NCBI GenBank assembly: GCA_021153285.1
Contig: JAGKTT010000034.1
Location: 1 to 24,542, forward strand
Length of the DNA stretch: 24,542 nt
From: Bacteroidia bacterium
GTDB lineage: Bacteria > Bacteroidota > Bacteroidia > Bacteroidales > UBA932
Direction: 5' to 3'
Position 1 is the stretch's first letter. Every line of letters starts with the position of its first letter. The position numbers and the translations under genes are program-made. Positions 1-6,646 of this stretch are shown piece after piece. Under the pieces are notes generated by a model. That model was given only the letters and a program-made list of their open reading frames with translations. It did no database searches and was not told where the DNA came from.

Positions 1-978
1 TGGATTGAGAGTCTTCCACTCTGCTACCGGCGGGATGATGCCGAGAGAGATGATCTCATCACGCATAACCTGGAGGTGAGCGTAAGATGCATCGAGAGCA
101 GCGATCTCCTCCGGAGTACCTGTAACCTCACCGAAGTGAACACCTGTTGCGTCGATTGTTGTAGGCATTGCCATAAGAACGTTCTGATACTTCTCAGTGT
201 TCACATAGCATCCTGCAGGCCAGTGGAACTCAGCACCACCCATTGCAGCCTGGATCATAAGAACTGACTGATATGCAGGGCTCTGGAATGATGAACGGCC
301 ACGGAGCTTGATGATGTTAGAACCACCCTGGATAGTAGCGTGCTTGATCTCAGCCCACTTGTCCTCAGGAATGTTGTACTCTGCGAGCGGCTTGCCGTCT
401 ACAGTGATCTTAGAAGCGAATACAGCCATTGCCTCACCGTGACCACCGTAAGTACGAGCGTTCTCTACCTTGTACTGAGGAACGCCGAGTTCCTTAGCGA
501 TAGCTGACTGAAGACGAGTAGAGTCAAGAGCAGCAAGTGAAGTAAGCTGGCTTGGCTTGAGGCCTGAACGGATGAGAGCTGTAAGAGCAGTCACGTCAGC
601 TGGGTTGAAGATAACCACCACGTGATTTACGTCTGGGCAATACTTCTTGATGTTGTCACCGAATTCAGCTGCGATCTGGCAGTTACCCTTAAGGAGATCC
701 TCACGGGTCATACCCTCCTTACGAGGAGCACCACCTGATGAAATGATGTACTTCGCACCAGTGAAAGCCACCTCAGGATCAGTTGTCCAAGTGATGTTGG
801 CACCCTCGAATGCACAGTGATAAAGTTCCTCAGCAACACCGTTTACGCCAGGACCATAAATGTCATAAAGGCAGATGTTTGGAGTAAGGCCGAGCATAAG
901 AGCTGTCTGAGCCATATTAGATCCGATAGCGCCACCGGCACCTACGATCACGAGCTTGTCGTTAGTCAAAAATTCCAT
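1..978 (-). CDS. mdh: Malate dehydrogenase, C-terminus cut by window edge
   Basis: NAD-dependent oxidation of malate to oxaloacetate, in the cytoplasm (central carbon metabolism and the reductive succinate branch). Translating the open frame gives 326 residues with no stop before base 1. It starts MEFLTNDKLVIVGAGGAIGS, where the glycine-rich NAD-binding loop (GAGGAIG) lies in the first 20 residues. Next comes the mobile-loop segment SSGGAPRKEGMTRED with its substrate-binding arginines, and the catalytic histidine in RTYGGHGEAM. The last residues seen, PPVAEWKTLNP, match the usual C-terminal end of the roughly 330-residue Bacteroidales form, so only a few residues are missing. The ATG at 978 is preceded by its own TAnnTTTG promoter. 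Identity is secure; MDH versus LDH is inferred from overall resemblance to Bacteroidales MDH. Confidence 0.93.
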   Translation of the reverse strand, partial: MEFLTNDKLVIVGAGGAIGSNMAQTALMLGLTPNICLYDIYGPGVNGVAEELYHCAFEGANITWTTDPEVAFTGAKYIISSGGAPRKEGMTREDLLKGNCQIAAEFGDNIKKYCPDVNHVVVIFNPADVTALTALIRSGLKPSQLTSLAALDSTRLQSAIAKELGVPQYKVENARTYGGHGEAMAVFASKITVDGKPLAEYNIPEDKWAEIKHATIQGGSNIIKLRGRSSFQSPAYQSVLMIQAAMGGAEFHWPAGCYVNTEKYQNVLMAMPTTIDATGVHFGEVTGTPEEIAALDASYAHLQVMRDEIISLGIIPPVAEWKTLNP

Positions 979-1017
979 AATAAATCTATAATGTTAGTAT
1001 TTAGTTTCAAATCTTGG

Positions 1018-1025
1018 CAAATATA
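1018..1025 (-). promoter_or_regulatory. Promoter -7 box for mdh
   Basis: On the minus strand this reads TATATTTG, matching the Bacteroidota -7 consensus TAnnTTTG. It lies 40 bases upstream of the mdh start and downstream of the nagA stop, so mdh probably has its own transcript. No clear TTTG -33 box is visible at the expected distance. Confidence 0.55.
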
Positions 1026-1045
1026 ATAATTATTGTCGAAAAACC

Positions 1046-2245
1046 TTACCTACAGACCAGCTTTCCACCGACAATTACTTCTGAAACATTCACATCATCA
1101 TCAAATATGACAATGTCGGCGTCAAAGCCTTCCCGCAGCGACCCTTTCCTGTCGGAAACACCCATTAACCGTGCGGGAGTCTCCGTCGCGCATTTCACCA
1201 CCTGCGCCAATGGCAGAGCGGTCAATCTCCACACCGTCCTGACCACGAAATCCATCGTCGCCACGCTTCCGGCCAATGTCTGTGAGTCAGCCAGCCGGGC
1301 CATTCCCTCTTCCACGGTTATCCTGAGTCCGCCTTCTCCCAGCTCATAGTCTCCGTCCGGAAGACCTGCAGCACGGATAGAATCCGTTATCAGGGCAATA
1401 TTGTCCGCTCCTTTTATCTTGAAGATCATCTTCAGCATAGATGCCGGTACGTGGATGCCGTCACCGATCAATTCCACAGTGACATCATCATTGTAATAGC
1501 CATACTCCACCGCTCCAGCTCGTCTGTAAATACCATTTCTTGACACCGTGCTCATTCCCGAAAAGAAGTGGGTCATATGTGAGAATCCGGCATTGAACGC
1601 GTCCTCACATTCTTCGAACGAAGCATCCGTGTGCCCGTATGCCATCAGCACTCCCTTTGCTCTGAGAGCCCTGGCCATATCGTGCGCACCCGGAAGTTCC
1701 GGAGCCAGGCTCCACCTTGCGATCTGCCCTTCCGCCCTCCTCATAATATCCATATATTCCTCAGGATCAGGATCTTTCAGATAGCGAGGATCCTGCGCCC
1801 CTCTTTTGGATGCAGAAAAATACGGGCCTTCCATATGCCAGCCTCCCATTGCCGCGCCGTCCGCACCGAGAGATTTAACCTCTTTGTACGCTTCTATTGA
1901 CTTATGAAGTGACTCGAGAGAGCCGGTCATTGATGTCGGGTATAGAAGTGTCGTGCCGTGAGAGCCGTGGAATGAAAGAATCTTGCGGAAGGCCTCCACC
2001 GTCCCGTCGCCGAAATCGACACCGTCTCCACCGTGGGTATGAAGGTCAATGAATCCCGGTGCGACATATTTTCCTGCTGCATCGATGACTTCCACGAGCC
2101 GGTCCAGACATTGATTGTCCTTTTGAACCCAGAATTCCCCATCCGGACCGACATAGACGATCCGTCCCCCGCGTATCACCACATCAGCCTGAAATTCAGA
2201 GCCTCCTGTAAGGACTGTCCCTCCTTTTATGATTATTGTCTTCAT
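1046..2245 (-). CDS. nagA: N-acetylglucosamine-6-phosphate deacetylase-like amidohydrolase
   Basis: Predicted to remove acetate from GlcNAc-6-phosphate during amino-sugar or cell-wall recycling, in the cytoplasm. The 399-residue protein has the NagA layout: a metal-binding HTH in FIDLHTHGGDG (residues 69-71), a metal-ligand glutamate in HMEGP (139), histidines in GHTDAS (205) and SHMTHFF (226), the catalytic aspartate in LITDSIRAAGLPDG (288), then LAGSVATMD and a C-terminal PARLMG...GSLREGFDADIV strand. Start chosen at the ATG 2245 (MKTIIIKGG), which begins the family's N-terminal beta domain; the open frame continues upstream only through a TTG into the promoter region. Odd point: the usual THLFNAM segment reads THFFSGM, so exact substrate preference is less certain. 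No nagB neighbour is visible. Confidence 0.88.
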   Translation of the reverse strand: MKTIIIKGGTVLTGGSEFQADVVIRGGRIVYVGPDGEFWVQKDNQCLDRLVEVIDAAGKYVAPGFIDLHTHGGDGVDFGDGTVEAFRKILSFHGSHGTTLLYPTSMTGSLESLHKSIEAYKEVKSLGADGAAMGGWHMEGPYFSASKRGAQDPRYLKDPDPEEYMDIMRRAEGQIARWSLAPELPGAHDMARALRAKGVLMAYGHTDASFEECEDAFNAGFSHMTHFFSGMSTVSRNGIYRRAGAVEYGYYNDDVTVELIGDGIHVPASMLKMIFKIKGADNIALITDSIRAAGLPDGDYELGEGGLRITVEEGMARLADSQTLAGSVATMDFVVRTVWRLTALPLAQVVKCATETPARLMGVSDRKGSLREGFDADIVIFDDDVNVSEVIVGGKLVCR

Positions 2246-2373
2246 CTGACTGAATGTTTGATTTCCTGCTGGTATTTTCCTTGAATCGAGCAACTGCACA
2301 GACAGCACAGAAGCAGCAATGTGACTAGGAATTTCATAAGCGTTTTGATTACGTCTGCAAGATAGCAATAATT

Positions 2374-2402
2374 CAAAAATAAATTAATTTTCAGATATCA
2401 AA
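2374..2402 (-). promoter_or_regulatory. Probable nagA promoter, divergent from the small RNA
   Basis: On the minus strand 2381-2374 reads TATTTTTG (TAnnTTTG), and 2402-2399 reads TTTG, with 17 bases between them. The start of nagA is about 130 bases downstream. It sits back to back with the plus-strand box at 2412-2419. Confidence 0.45.
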
Positions 2403-2411
2403 AGTCTTTAT

Positions 2412-2419
2412 TATCTTTG
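2412..2419 (+). promoter_or_regulatory. Promoter -7 box for the structured RNA
   Basis: TATCTTTG is an exact TAnnTTTG match on the plus strand, placing a transcription start near 2425. No protein start follows for about 230 bases, so the first product is RNA leader or a small RNA. Confidence 0.55.
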
Positions 2420-2425
2420 CGGTCT

Positions 2426-2640
2426 AATTATTAGTGATTTAGATAGTGGAACCTCCCAGTCCTATAGTAAAGAATCAGCAGATCAACGCGGATCAGACTT
2501 CTGACGATCCGTTGTCCAACAGCGTATTTATGGTTATGGGCAGTACTTCTGACGAGAGTCAGGAGGTTTTTTCTGTGTGTGCCTGGTCGGCGCGCACGGG
2601 TCTGTCGTATATAGGCACCCCGAATTCCACTCTATCATAG
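2426..2640 (+). ncRNA. Probable structured small RNA (6S RNA candidate)
   Basis: No convincing protein is encoded here, but the ends pair. GATAGTGGAA (2442-2451) matches TTCCACTCTATC (2625-2636) apart from a two-base bulge. CCTATA (2461-2466) matches TATAGG (2610-2615). Between these stems lies a symmetrical nine-base internal loop on each side. Inside are three hairpins: 2484-2514 (CAACG..GATC arms), 2546-2565 (eight pairs around a GAGA tetraloop, followed by six T at 2567-2572), and 2575-2597 (eight pairs including wobbles). A closed rod of about 200 nt with an internal bubble, directly behind a promoter, resembles 6S RNA; I do not recognise the sequence itself. Alternatives are a shorter RNA ending at the T-tract near 2572, or a leader of the phosphopantetheinyl transferase gene. 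Confidence 0.45.
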
Positions 2641-2654
2641 AACATTATTGATAT

Positions 2655-3290
2655 ATGGCACTATATTTAAGAAAGAAACTTGAAAGCAAGGCGGAAATCG
2701 CCGTATGGCAGATCACGGAGACTGAAGATGAGCTGCGAAGTCTGGTATCAGTACCGACTGACGAGATGGAAGAGATCTCACTTTACAGAAATGAAAGCCA
2801 CAGAAGACAGAAACTCGCCGTAAGGGCACTTCTGAACGAACTCTTCGAGGAGAAGATGTACCTCAACCATCACGACAACGGAAAGCCTTACCTCGAAAAC
2901 AGTGTGACTAACATCAGCATCACTCACACTGACAAATATGTTGCTGTTATCATCAGTGATGACGATGAACTCGGAATCGACGTGGAGTCTCTTGACAGGG
3001 ATTTCTCTGTAGTGGAAAAGAAGGCACTTTCAGAGGATGAGATAGACGATCTGGAAAAGGAAAAGAGAAACGAGCAGCTCGCCATCTACTGGTGCGCAAA
3101 GGAAGCGATCTTCAAGAGAATGTCACAGAACAGGGTGGATTTCGCCGAGCAGATCGAAGTGGAGAAATTCAATGTCCGCAAGGAGGGTGAACTCGAGGCT
3201 ACATTCATTCACAAAGACGAGCACGAGGAGGATTTCGAGCTTGAATATATGATATTCGACCGCCACGTGCTGGTATGGCTCGTAGGATAG
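2655..3290 (+). CDS. 4'-phosphopantetheinyl transferase family protein
   Basis: Moves the 4'-phosphopantetheine arm of coenzyme A onto a serine of carrier proteins (fatty-acid, polyketide or peptide synthesis), in the cytoplasm. The 211-residue protein carries the superfamily's two magnesium/CoA-binding motifs: GIDVE at 107-111 and WCAKEA at 146-151 (consensus WxxKEA). Upstream, KPYL and NISITHT at about 77-91 correspond to the family's substrate-recognition segment. Its size fits the Sfp/HetI-like type more than the small AcpS type. The ATG at 2655 follows the structured RNA by about 15 bases, so it may be read through from that promoter. A strong terminator follows. Target carrier protein cannot be told. 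Confidence 0.85.
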   Translation: MALYLRKKLESKAEIAVWQITETEDELRSLVSVPTDEMEEISLYRNESHRRQKLAVRALLNELFEEKMYLNHHDNGKPYLENSVTNISITHTDKYVAVIISDDDELGIDVESLDRDFSVVEKKALSEDEIDDLEKEKRNEQLAIYWCAKEAIFKRMSQNRVDFAEQIEVEKFNVRKEGELEATFIHKDEHEEDFELEYMIFDRHVLVWLVG

Positions 3291-3321
3291 TCATTTTTAA
3301 CATTTAAAAATTATCAACATT

Positions 3322-3366
3322 ATAACACCTTGCTAATCTAATACTTAGCAAGGTGTTATTGTTTTT
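3322..3366 (+). terminator. Strong intrinsic terminator after the phosphopantetheinyl transferase
   Basis: A perfect 15-pair stem (3322-3336 with 3345-3359, arm ATAACACCTTGCTAA) encloses an eight-base loop and is followed by a T-rich tail, GTTTTTG. It isolates the upstream gene from nrdD. Confidence 0.85.
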
Positions 3367-3381
3367 GTTGATAACTTTCAC

Positions 3382-3412
3382 TTGACTGCCACGCGGATTT
3401 GATTTATATTTG
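3382..3412 (+). promoter_or_regulatory. nrdD promoter
   Basis: TTG at 3382-3384 (TTGAC) and TATATTTG at 3405-3412 are separated by 20 bases, matching the Bacteroidota -33/-7 arrangement. It gives a leader of about 100 nt before nrdD. The leader can fold into two hairpins, 3421-3440 and roughly 3473-3507 (AGGATC with GATCCT at the core). Confidence 0.65.
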
Positions 3413-3520
3413 TCCGACCGTCAGAGAACGGCCTTCTGATAAGGAAACTCCCAAAGGATAAATAACTGATCGGAGGATCTCTTTGCTTAGGGATCCTGTC
3501 GAATTGACACTCATAAAGTT

Positions 3521-5728
3521 ATGGTAAAGCACGTAGTGAAGCGCGACGGAAGAGTCGTGATTTTTGACAACAGAAAGATCGTTGATGCCATCCTCAAGGC
3601 GATGAATGTGACAGAAGAAGGTGAGGACATCGTACTTGCAGCAGAAATCGCTTCGGCCATTTCAAAGATCGACATCGACAATATGAGCGTGGAGGCTATT
3701 CAGGATCAGGTCGAATACGAGCTGATGAACAGCCCCCGCAAGGAAGTAGCTAAGAAATATATCGCTTACCGCAATCAGCGCAACCTTGCCAGAAGTGCCA
3801 AATCAAGAGAGATCTTCCAGGAAATCATAGACGCACAGGCAACTGAGATCACCCGCGAGAATGCCAATATGAACGCGGACACTCCGGCAGGAATGATGAT
3901 GAAGTTCGCATCTGAATCCACAAAGTCATACGTAGATGAGTGTCTGCTCTCTGAGGAAGTGAAGGAAGCTGTAAAGAACAATTACATACACATCCACGAC
4001 AAGGACTACTACCCGACCAAGAGCCTCACCTGCATACAGCACCCTCTTGACAAGATTCTGGAGGACGGATTCTTCGCAGGACACGGCGAGTCCCGCCCTG
4101 CAAAGAGGATAGAGACAGCCAGCATCCTGGGATGCATTTCCTTGGAGACAGTTCAGAACGAAATGCACGGAGGTCAGGCAATTCCGGCATTTGACTTCTA
4201 TATGGCTCCGTTCGTAAGAAGGACATTCAGGGAGGAACTCGACAAGATCGGCGAGATCAACGGCGAGAGCTACGCACGTCTCTATGATGTGAAGATAGAC
4301 GACTATCTGAAGCGTGACCTCGTGGGAATCCAGGGAGACGACAGGGTCATCCAGCACGCTATAAATATGACAGTGAGCCGCGTACACCAGTCAATGGAGG
4401 CATTCGTGCACAATATGAATTCAATCCATTCCCGTGGAGGTAACCAGGTGGTATTCAGCTCGATAAATTACGGCACAGACACCTCGGCAGAGGGACGCTG
4501 CGTGATCCGTGAGATCCTCAACACCACATACGAGGGCGTCGGAAACGGTTCCACCGCCATATTCCCTATCCAGATCTGGAAGAAGAAGCGCGGAGTGAGC
4601 TACCTTCCTGAAGACCGCAACTATGATCTTTACAAGTTCGCCTGCAAGGTGTCTGCAAGACGCTTCTTCCCTAACTTCGTCAACCTGGACGCTCCGTTCA
4701 ACCATCACGAGCTCTGGAAGGCAGATGACCCTAAGAGATACCAGTGGGAGGTGGCTACAATGGGCTGCCGTACCCGCGTATTCGAAAACCGCTTCGGACC
4801 TAAGACATCCATAGGTCGTGGCAATCTCTCGTTCACAACCATCAATATCGTGAAGCTCGCTATCGAATGTATCGGTATCGAGAGCAAGGAAGACAGAATC
4901 CACGAATTCTTCAAGAAGCTCGATTGGGCGCTTCAGATCGCCGCAAGACAGCTCGACGAGAGATTCAATTTCCAGAAGACAGCCTTGAAGAAGCAGTTCC
5001 CTCTCCTTATGGGTTCCCTCTGGATGGACAGCGAAAAGCTTTCAGACAACGACACAATCGAGTCGGTAATCAATCACGGAACCCTCGGAATCGGATTCAT
5101 CGGTCTTGCCGAGACACTCATCGCCCTTATCGGAAAGCATCACGGAGAATCAGCCGAAGCTCAGGAACTCGGACTCCGCATCGTGACATTTATGCGAAGC
5201 AAGGTCAATGAGTTCTGCGAAACATATAAACACAATTATAGCGTCCTCGCTACACCGGCGGAGGGTCTCGCAGGCCGCTTCACACGCGGAGACAAGAAGA
5301 AATTCGGCATCATTCCGGGTGTGACTGACAAGGACTACTATACCAATTCGAACCACGTGCCTGTATATTATAAATGTACGCCTAAGCACAAGGCTGAGAT
5401 CGAAGGACCTTACCACGCTCTCACAGGAGGAGGACACATCTTCTATGTAGAGATCGACGGAGATGCCACTCACAACCCTGAGGCGATAATGAACATCGTA
5501 GATCTGATGGACAGATACGACATAGGCTACTGCTCGGTCAATCATAACCGTAACCGCTGTATGGACTGCGGCTTCGAAAATGCCAAGGAAGGACTGGTGA
5601 AGTGCCCTCACTGCGGAGGTCACAATATCGACAAGCTCCAGCGCATCACAGGCTACCTTGTGGGAACTACCAGCCGCTGGAACGGCGGAAAGCTCGCCGA
5701 GCTCCGTGACAGAGTAGTACACGAATAA
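3521..5728 (+). CDS. nrdD: Anaerobic ribonucleoside-triphosphate reductase (class III, glycyl radical)
   Basis: Makes deoxyribonucleotides from ribonucleoside triphosphates without oxygen, using a glycyl radical installed by NrdG. In the 735-residue protein, residues 1-90 are an ATP-cone (KRDGRVVIFDNRKIVDAI), the allosteric site. The reductase core follows, with cysteines in ILGCISLET (205) and MGCRTRVF (416), the likely radical-transfer and thiyl positions. Near the end, C680, C683, C695 and C698 form the CxxC...CxxC zinc site, and the glycyl-radical residue is G711 in RITGYLVG. All expected key residues are present. It has its own promoter and a terminator directly behind it. The activase gene nrdG is nearby but on the opposite strand, about 320 bases past the nrdD stop. 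Confidence 0.97.
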   Translation: MVKHVVKRDGRVVIFDNRKIVDAILKAMNVTEEGEDIVLAAEIASAISKIDIDNMSVEAIQDQVEYELMNSPRKEVAKKYIAYRNQRNLARSAKSREIFQEIIDAQATEITRENANMNADTPAGMMMKFASESTKSYVDECLLSEEVKEAVKNNYIHIHDKDYYPTKSLTCIQHPLDKILEDGFFAGHGESRPAKRIETASILGCISLETVQNEMHGGQAIPAFDFYMAPFVRRTFREELDKIGEINGESYARLYDVKIDDYLKRDLVGIQGDDRVIQHAINMTVSRVHQSMEAFVHNMNSIHSRGGNQVVFSSINYGTDTSAEGRCVIREILNTTYEGVGNGSTAIFPIQIWKKKRGVSYLPEDRNYDLYKFACKVSARRFFPNFVNLDAPFNHHELWKADDPKRYQWEVATMGCRTRVFENRFGPKTSIGRGNLSFTTINIVKLAIECIGIESKEDRIHEFFKKLDWALQIAARQLDERFNFQKTALKKQFPLLMGSLWMDSEKLSDNDTIESVINHGTLGIGFIGLAETLIALIGKHHGESAEAQELGLRIVTFMRSKVNEFCETYKHNYSVLATPAEGLAGRFTRGDKKKFGIIPGVTDKDYYTNSNHVPVYYKCTPKHKAEIEGPYHALTGGGHIFYVEIDGDATHNPEAIMNIVDLMDRYDIGYCSVNHNRNRCMDCGFENAKEGLVKCPHCGGHNIDKLQRITGYLVGTTSRWNGGKLAELRDRVVHE

Positions 5729-5750
5729 TCTTATTAACAGCATATTACAC

Positions 5751-5785
5751 GGACGACATCTTAAAAGATGCCGTCCTTTTTATTT
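5751..5785 (+). terminator. Intrinsic terminator of nrdD
   Basis: GGACG (5751-5755) pairs with CGTCC (5772-5776) and CATCT with AGATG inside it, with one A/C mismatch and a TAAA loop. A T-rich tail (TTTTTATTT) follows. It lies 22 bases past the nrdD stop. Confidence 0.85.
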
Positions 5786-5787
5786 AT

Positions 5788-5831
5788 AAGGTTGAATTTC
5801 CGTTATGTTATTTTGTTAAATATTCAACCTT
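5788..5831. repeat. Perfect 10-bp inverted repeat upstream of the SusC remnant
   Basis: AAGGTTGAAT (5788-5797) and ATTCAACCTT (5822-5831) are exact inverted copies with 24 bases between them. A third, imperfect half-site (ATTCGACCCT) follows near 5842. It is AT-rich, unlike the neighbouring genes. It could be a regulator site for the lost receptor gene or a transcript hairpin. Confidence 0.6.
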
Positions 5832-5870
5832 TTTAGATAAAAATTCGACCCTAAAAGTATACTTCAGTTA

Positions 5871-5878
5871 TAAATTTG
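5871..5878 (+). promoter_or_regulatory. Possible promoter -7 box of the SusC remnant
   Basis: TAAATTTG matches TAnnTTTG and lies 44 bases before the ATG at 5923. No clear -33 box is seen. Confidence 0.4.
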
Positions 5879-5922
5879 TGAACAGCATAATTAACCACAA
5901 CCAAACTAATAACTGCATTATT

Positions 5923-6036
5923 ATGAAAAGAACCAGAATCTTAATGTTGTTTTTAGGAACTCTTTTGTGTTCTATTCAACTGTTTGCACAACAAATTACA
6001 ATTCAGGGTACAGTGTACGACCCATCAGGTTCCTGA
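5923..6036 (+). pseudogene. N-terminal remnant of a SusC/TonB-dependent receptor
   Basis: A 37-residue reading frame starts with a clear signal peptide (MKRTRILMLFLGTLLCS..., ending at LFAQQ). It continues ITIQGTVYDPSG, which is how the carboxypeptidase-regulatory-like plug extension of SusC-type outer-membrane receptors begins (usually QGTVxDxxGEPLIGV). The frame then stops with TGA at 6034, where a full receptor would run on for about 1000 residues. The fragment keeps an apparent promoter and leader and is AT-rich compared with its neighbours. The break coincides with the small dyad TCAGGTTCCTGA (6025-6036). It is most simply a deletion or rearrangement scar. A short secreted peptide or a parked 5' cassette for receptor shuffling are less likely readings. 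Confidence 0.7.
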
Positions 6037-6045
6037 AATAAGAAA

Positions 6046-6549
6046 TCATTTATATGGTATAACCGAGACGGTGCCCGGAACGGCATCGTCTTTTTGTTCG
6101 GTGAGATGGATGATCCGCTGGTTCGAGCTGCCACGGAAATGAAGCTCTGGATCCCTCAGTTCGGCTTTGAAAGGGCCGTCCACAAGAGTGTCAATATATG
6201 GAAGTATCTGGCTGAGATGCTTATCTGCAAGTATTTCCTCGTATGTAAATCCTGTATAGCACCAGATATTCTTGCCGGTTTCTTCCTTTATACGGCGGGC
6301 AAGTTCCGTAAAGGCTTCCACCTGATATAGAGGGTCACCGCCGGAAAAGGTGACATTGGCAAACTCATCGGCTTTGACCACCTCCAGCAACTCATCCACA
6401 GTCACCTCCCTACCGCCATTGAAATCCCAGGATTGGGGATTGTGGCAGCCTGGACAATGATGACCGCATCCCGCACAATAGATCGATGTGCGGAATCCAG
6501 GGCCGTCGGCCATTGTCTCTTCCAATATATCCAGTATCCTTATTTTCAC
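6046..6549 (-). CDS. nrdG: Anaerobic ribonucleotide reductase activating protein (radical SAM)
   Basis: Uses a 4Fe-4S cluster and S-adenosylmethionine to generate the glycyl radical on NrdD. With the start chosen here the protein is 167 residues. The radical-SAM cysteines sit in YCAGCGHHCPGCHNPQSW: C28, C32 and C35 give the CxxxCxxC pattern. ADGPGFR before it and VTFSGGDP (GGD/E motif binding SAM) after it are also typical. The GTG at 6549 gives MKIRILDILEET, matching where homologues begin; a longer reading from a TTG at 6588 adds 13 unlikely residues. It is encoded convergently to nrdD rather than behind it, and may be read from the SDR gene upstream (about 100 bases away). The tail VPGTVSVIPYK overlaps a terminator-like hairpin. 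Confidence 0.93.
   Translation of the reverse strand: MKIRILDILEETMADGPGFRTSIYCAGCGHHCPGCHNPQSWDFNGGREVTVDELLEVVKADEFANVTFSGGDPLYQVEAFTELARRIKEETGKNIWCYTGFTYEEILADKHLSQILPYIDTLVDGPFKAELRDPELHFRGSSNQRIIHLTEQKDDAVPGTVSVIPYK
6067..6095 (+). terminator. Terminator-like hairpin inside the 3' end of nrdG
   Basis: On the plus strand GACGGTGCC (6067-6075) pairs with GGCATCGTC (6082-6090, one G-T wobble) around a six-base loop and is followed by five T. It would stop plus-strand transcription entering from the SusC remnant. It overlaps the codons for the last residues of nrdG. Confidence 0.5.
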
Positions 6550-6646
6550 AGAAAAGCCTATATTATTATCTATCAACCCATTACACAATCTACGTGCTGC
6601 ACAAAGGGGAGCACGCAGAAACTACAAACAACTTATAATCAAGCAA

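Noticed and set aside
2246..2368. N-terminal extension of nagA from a TTG start
   Set aside because: It adds 41 residues outside the family fold and begins at about the predicted transcription start.
2446..2640. 64-residue reading frame within the structured RNA
   Set aside because: No recognisable domain, and the paired ends of the RNA explain the sequence better.
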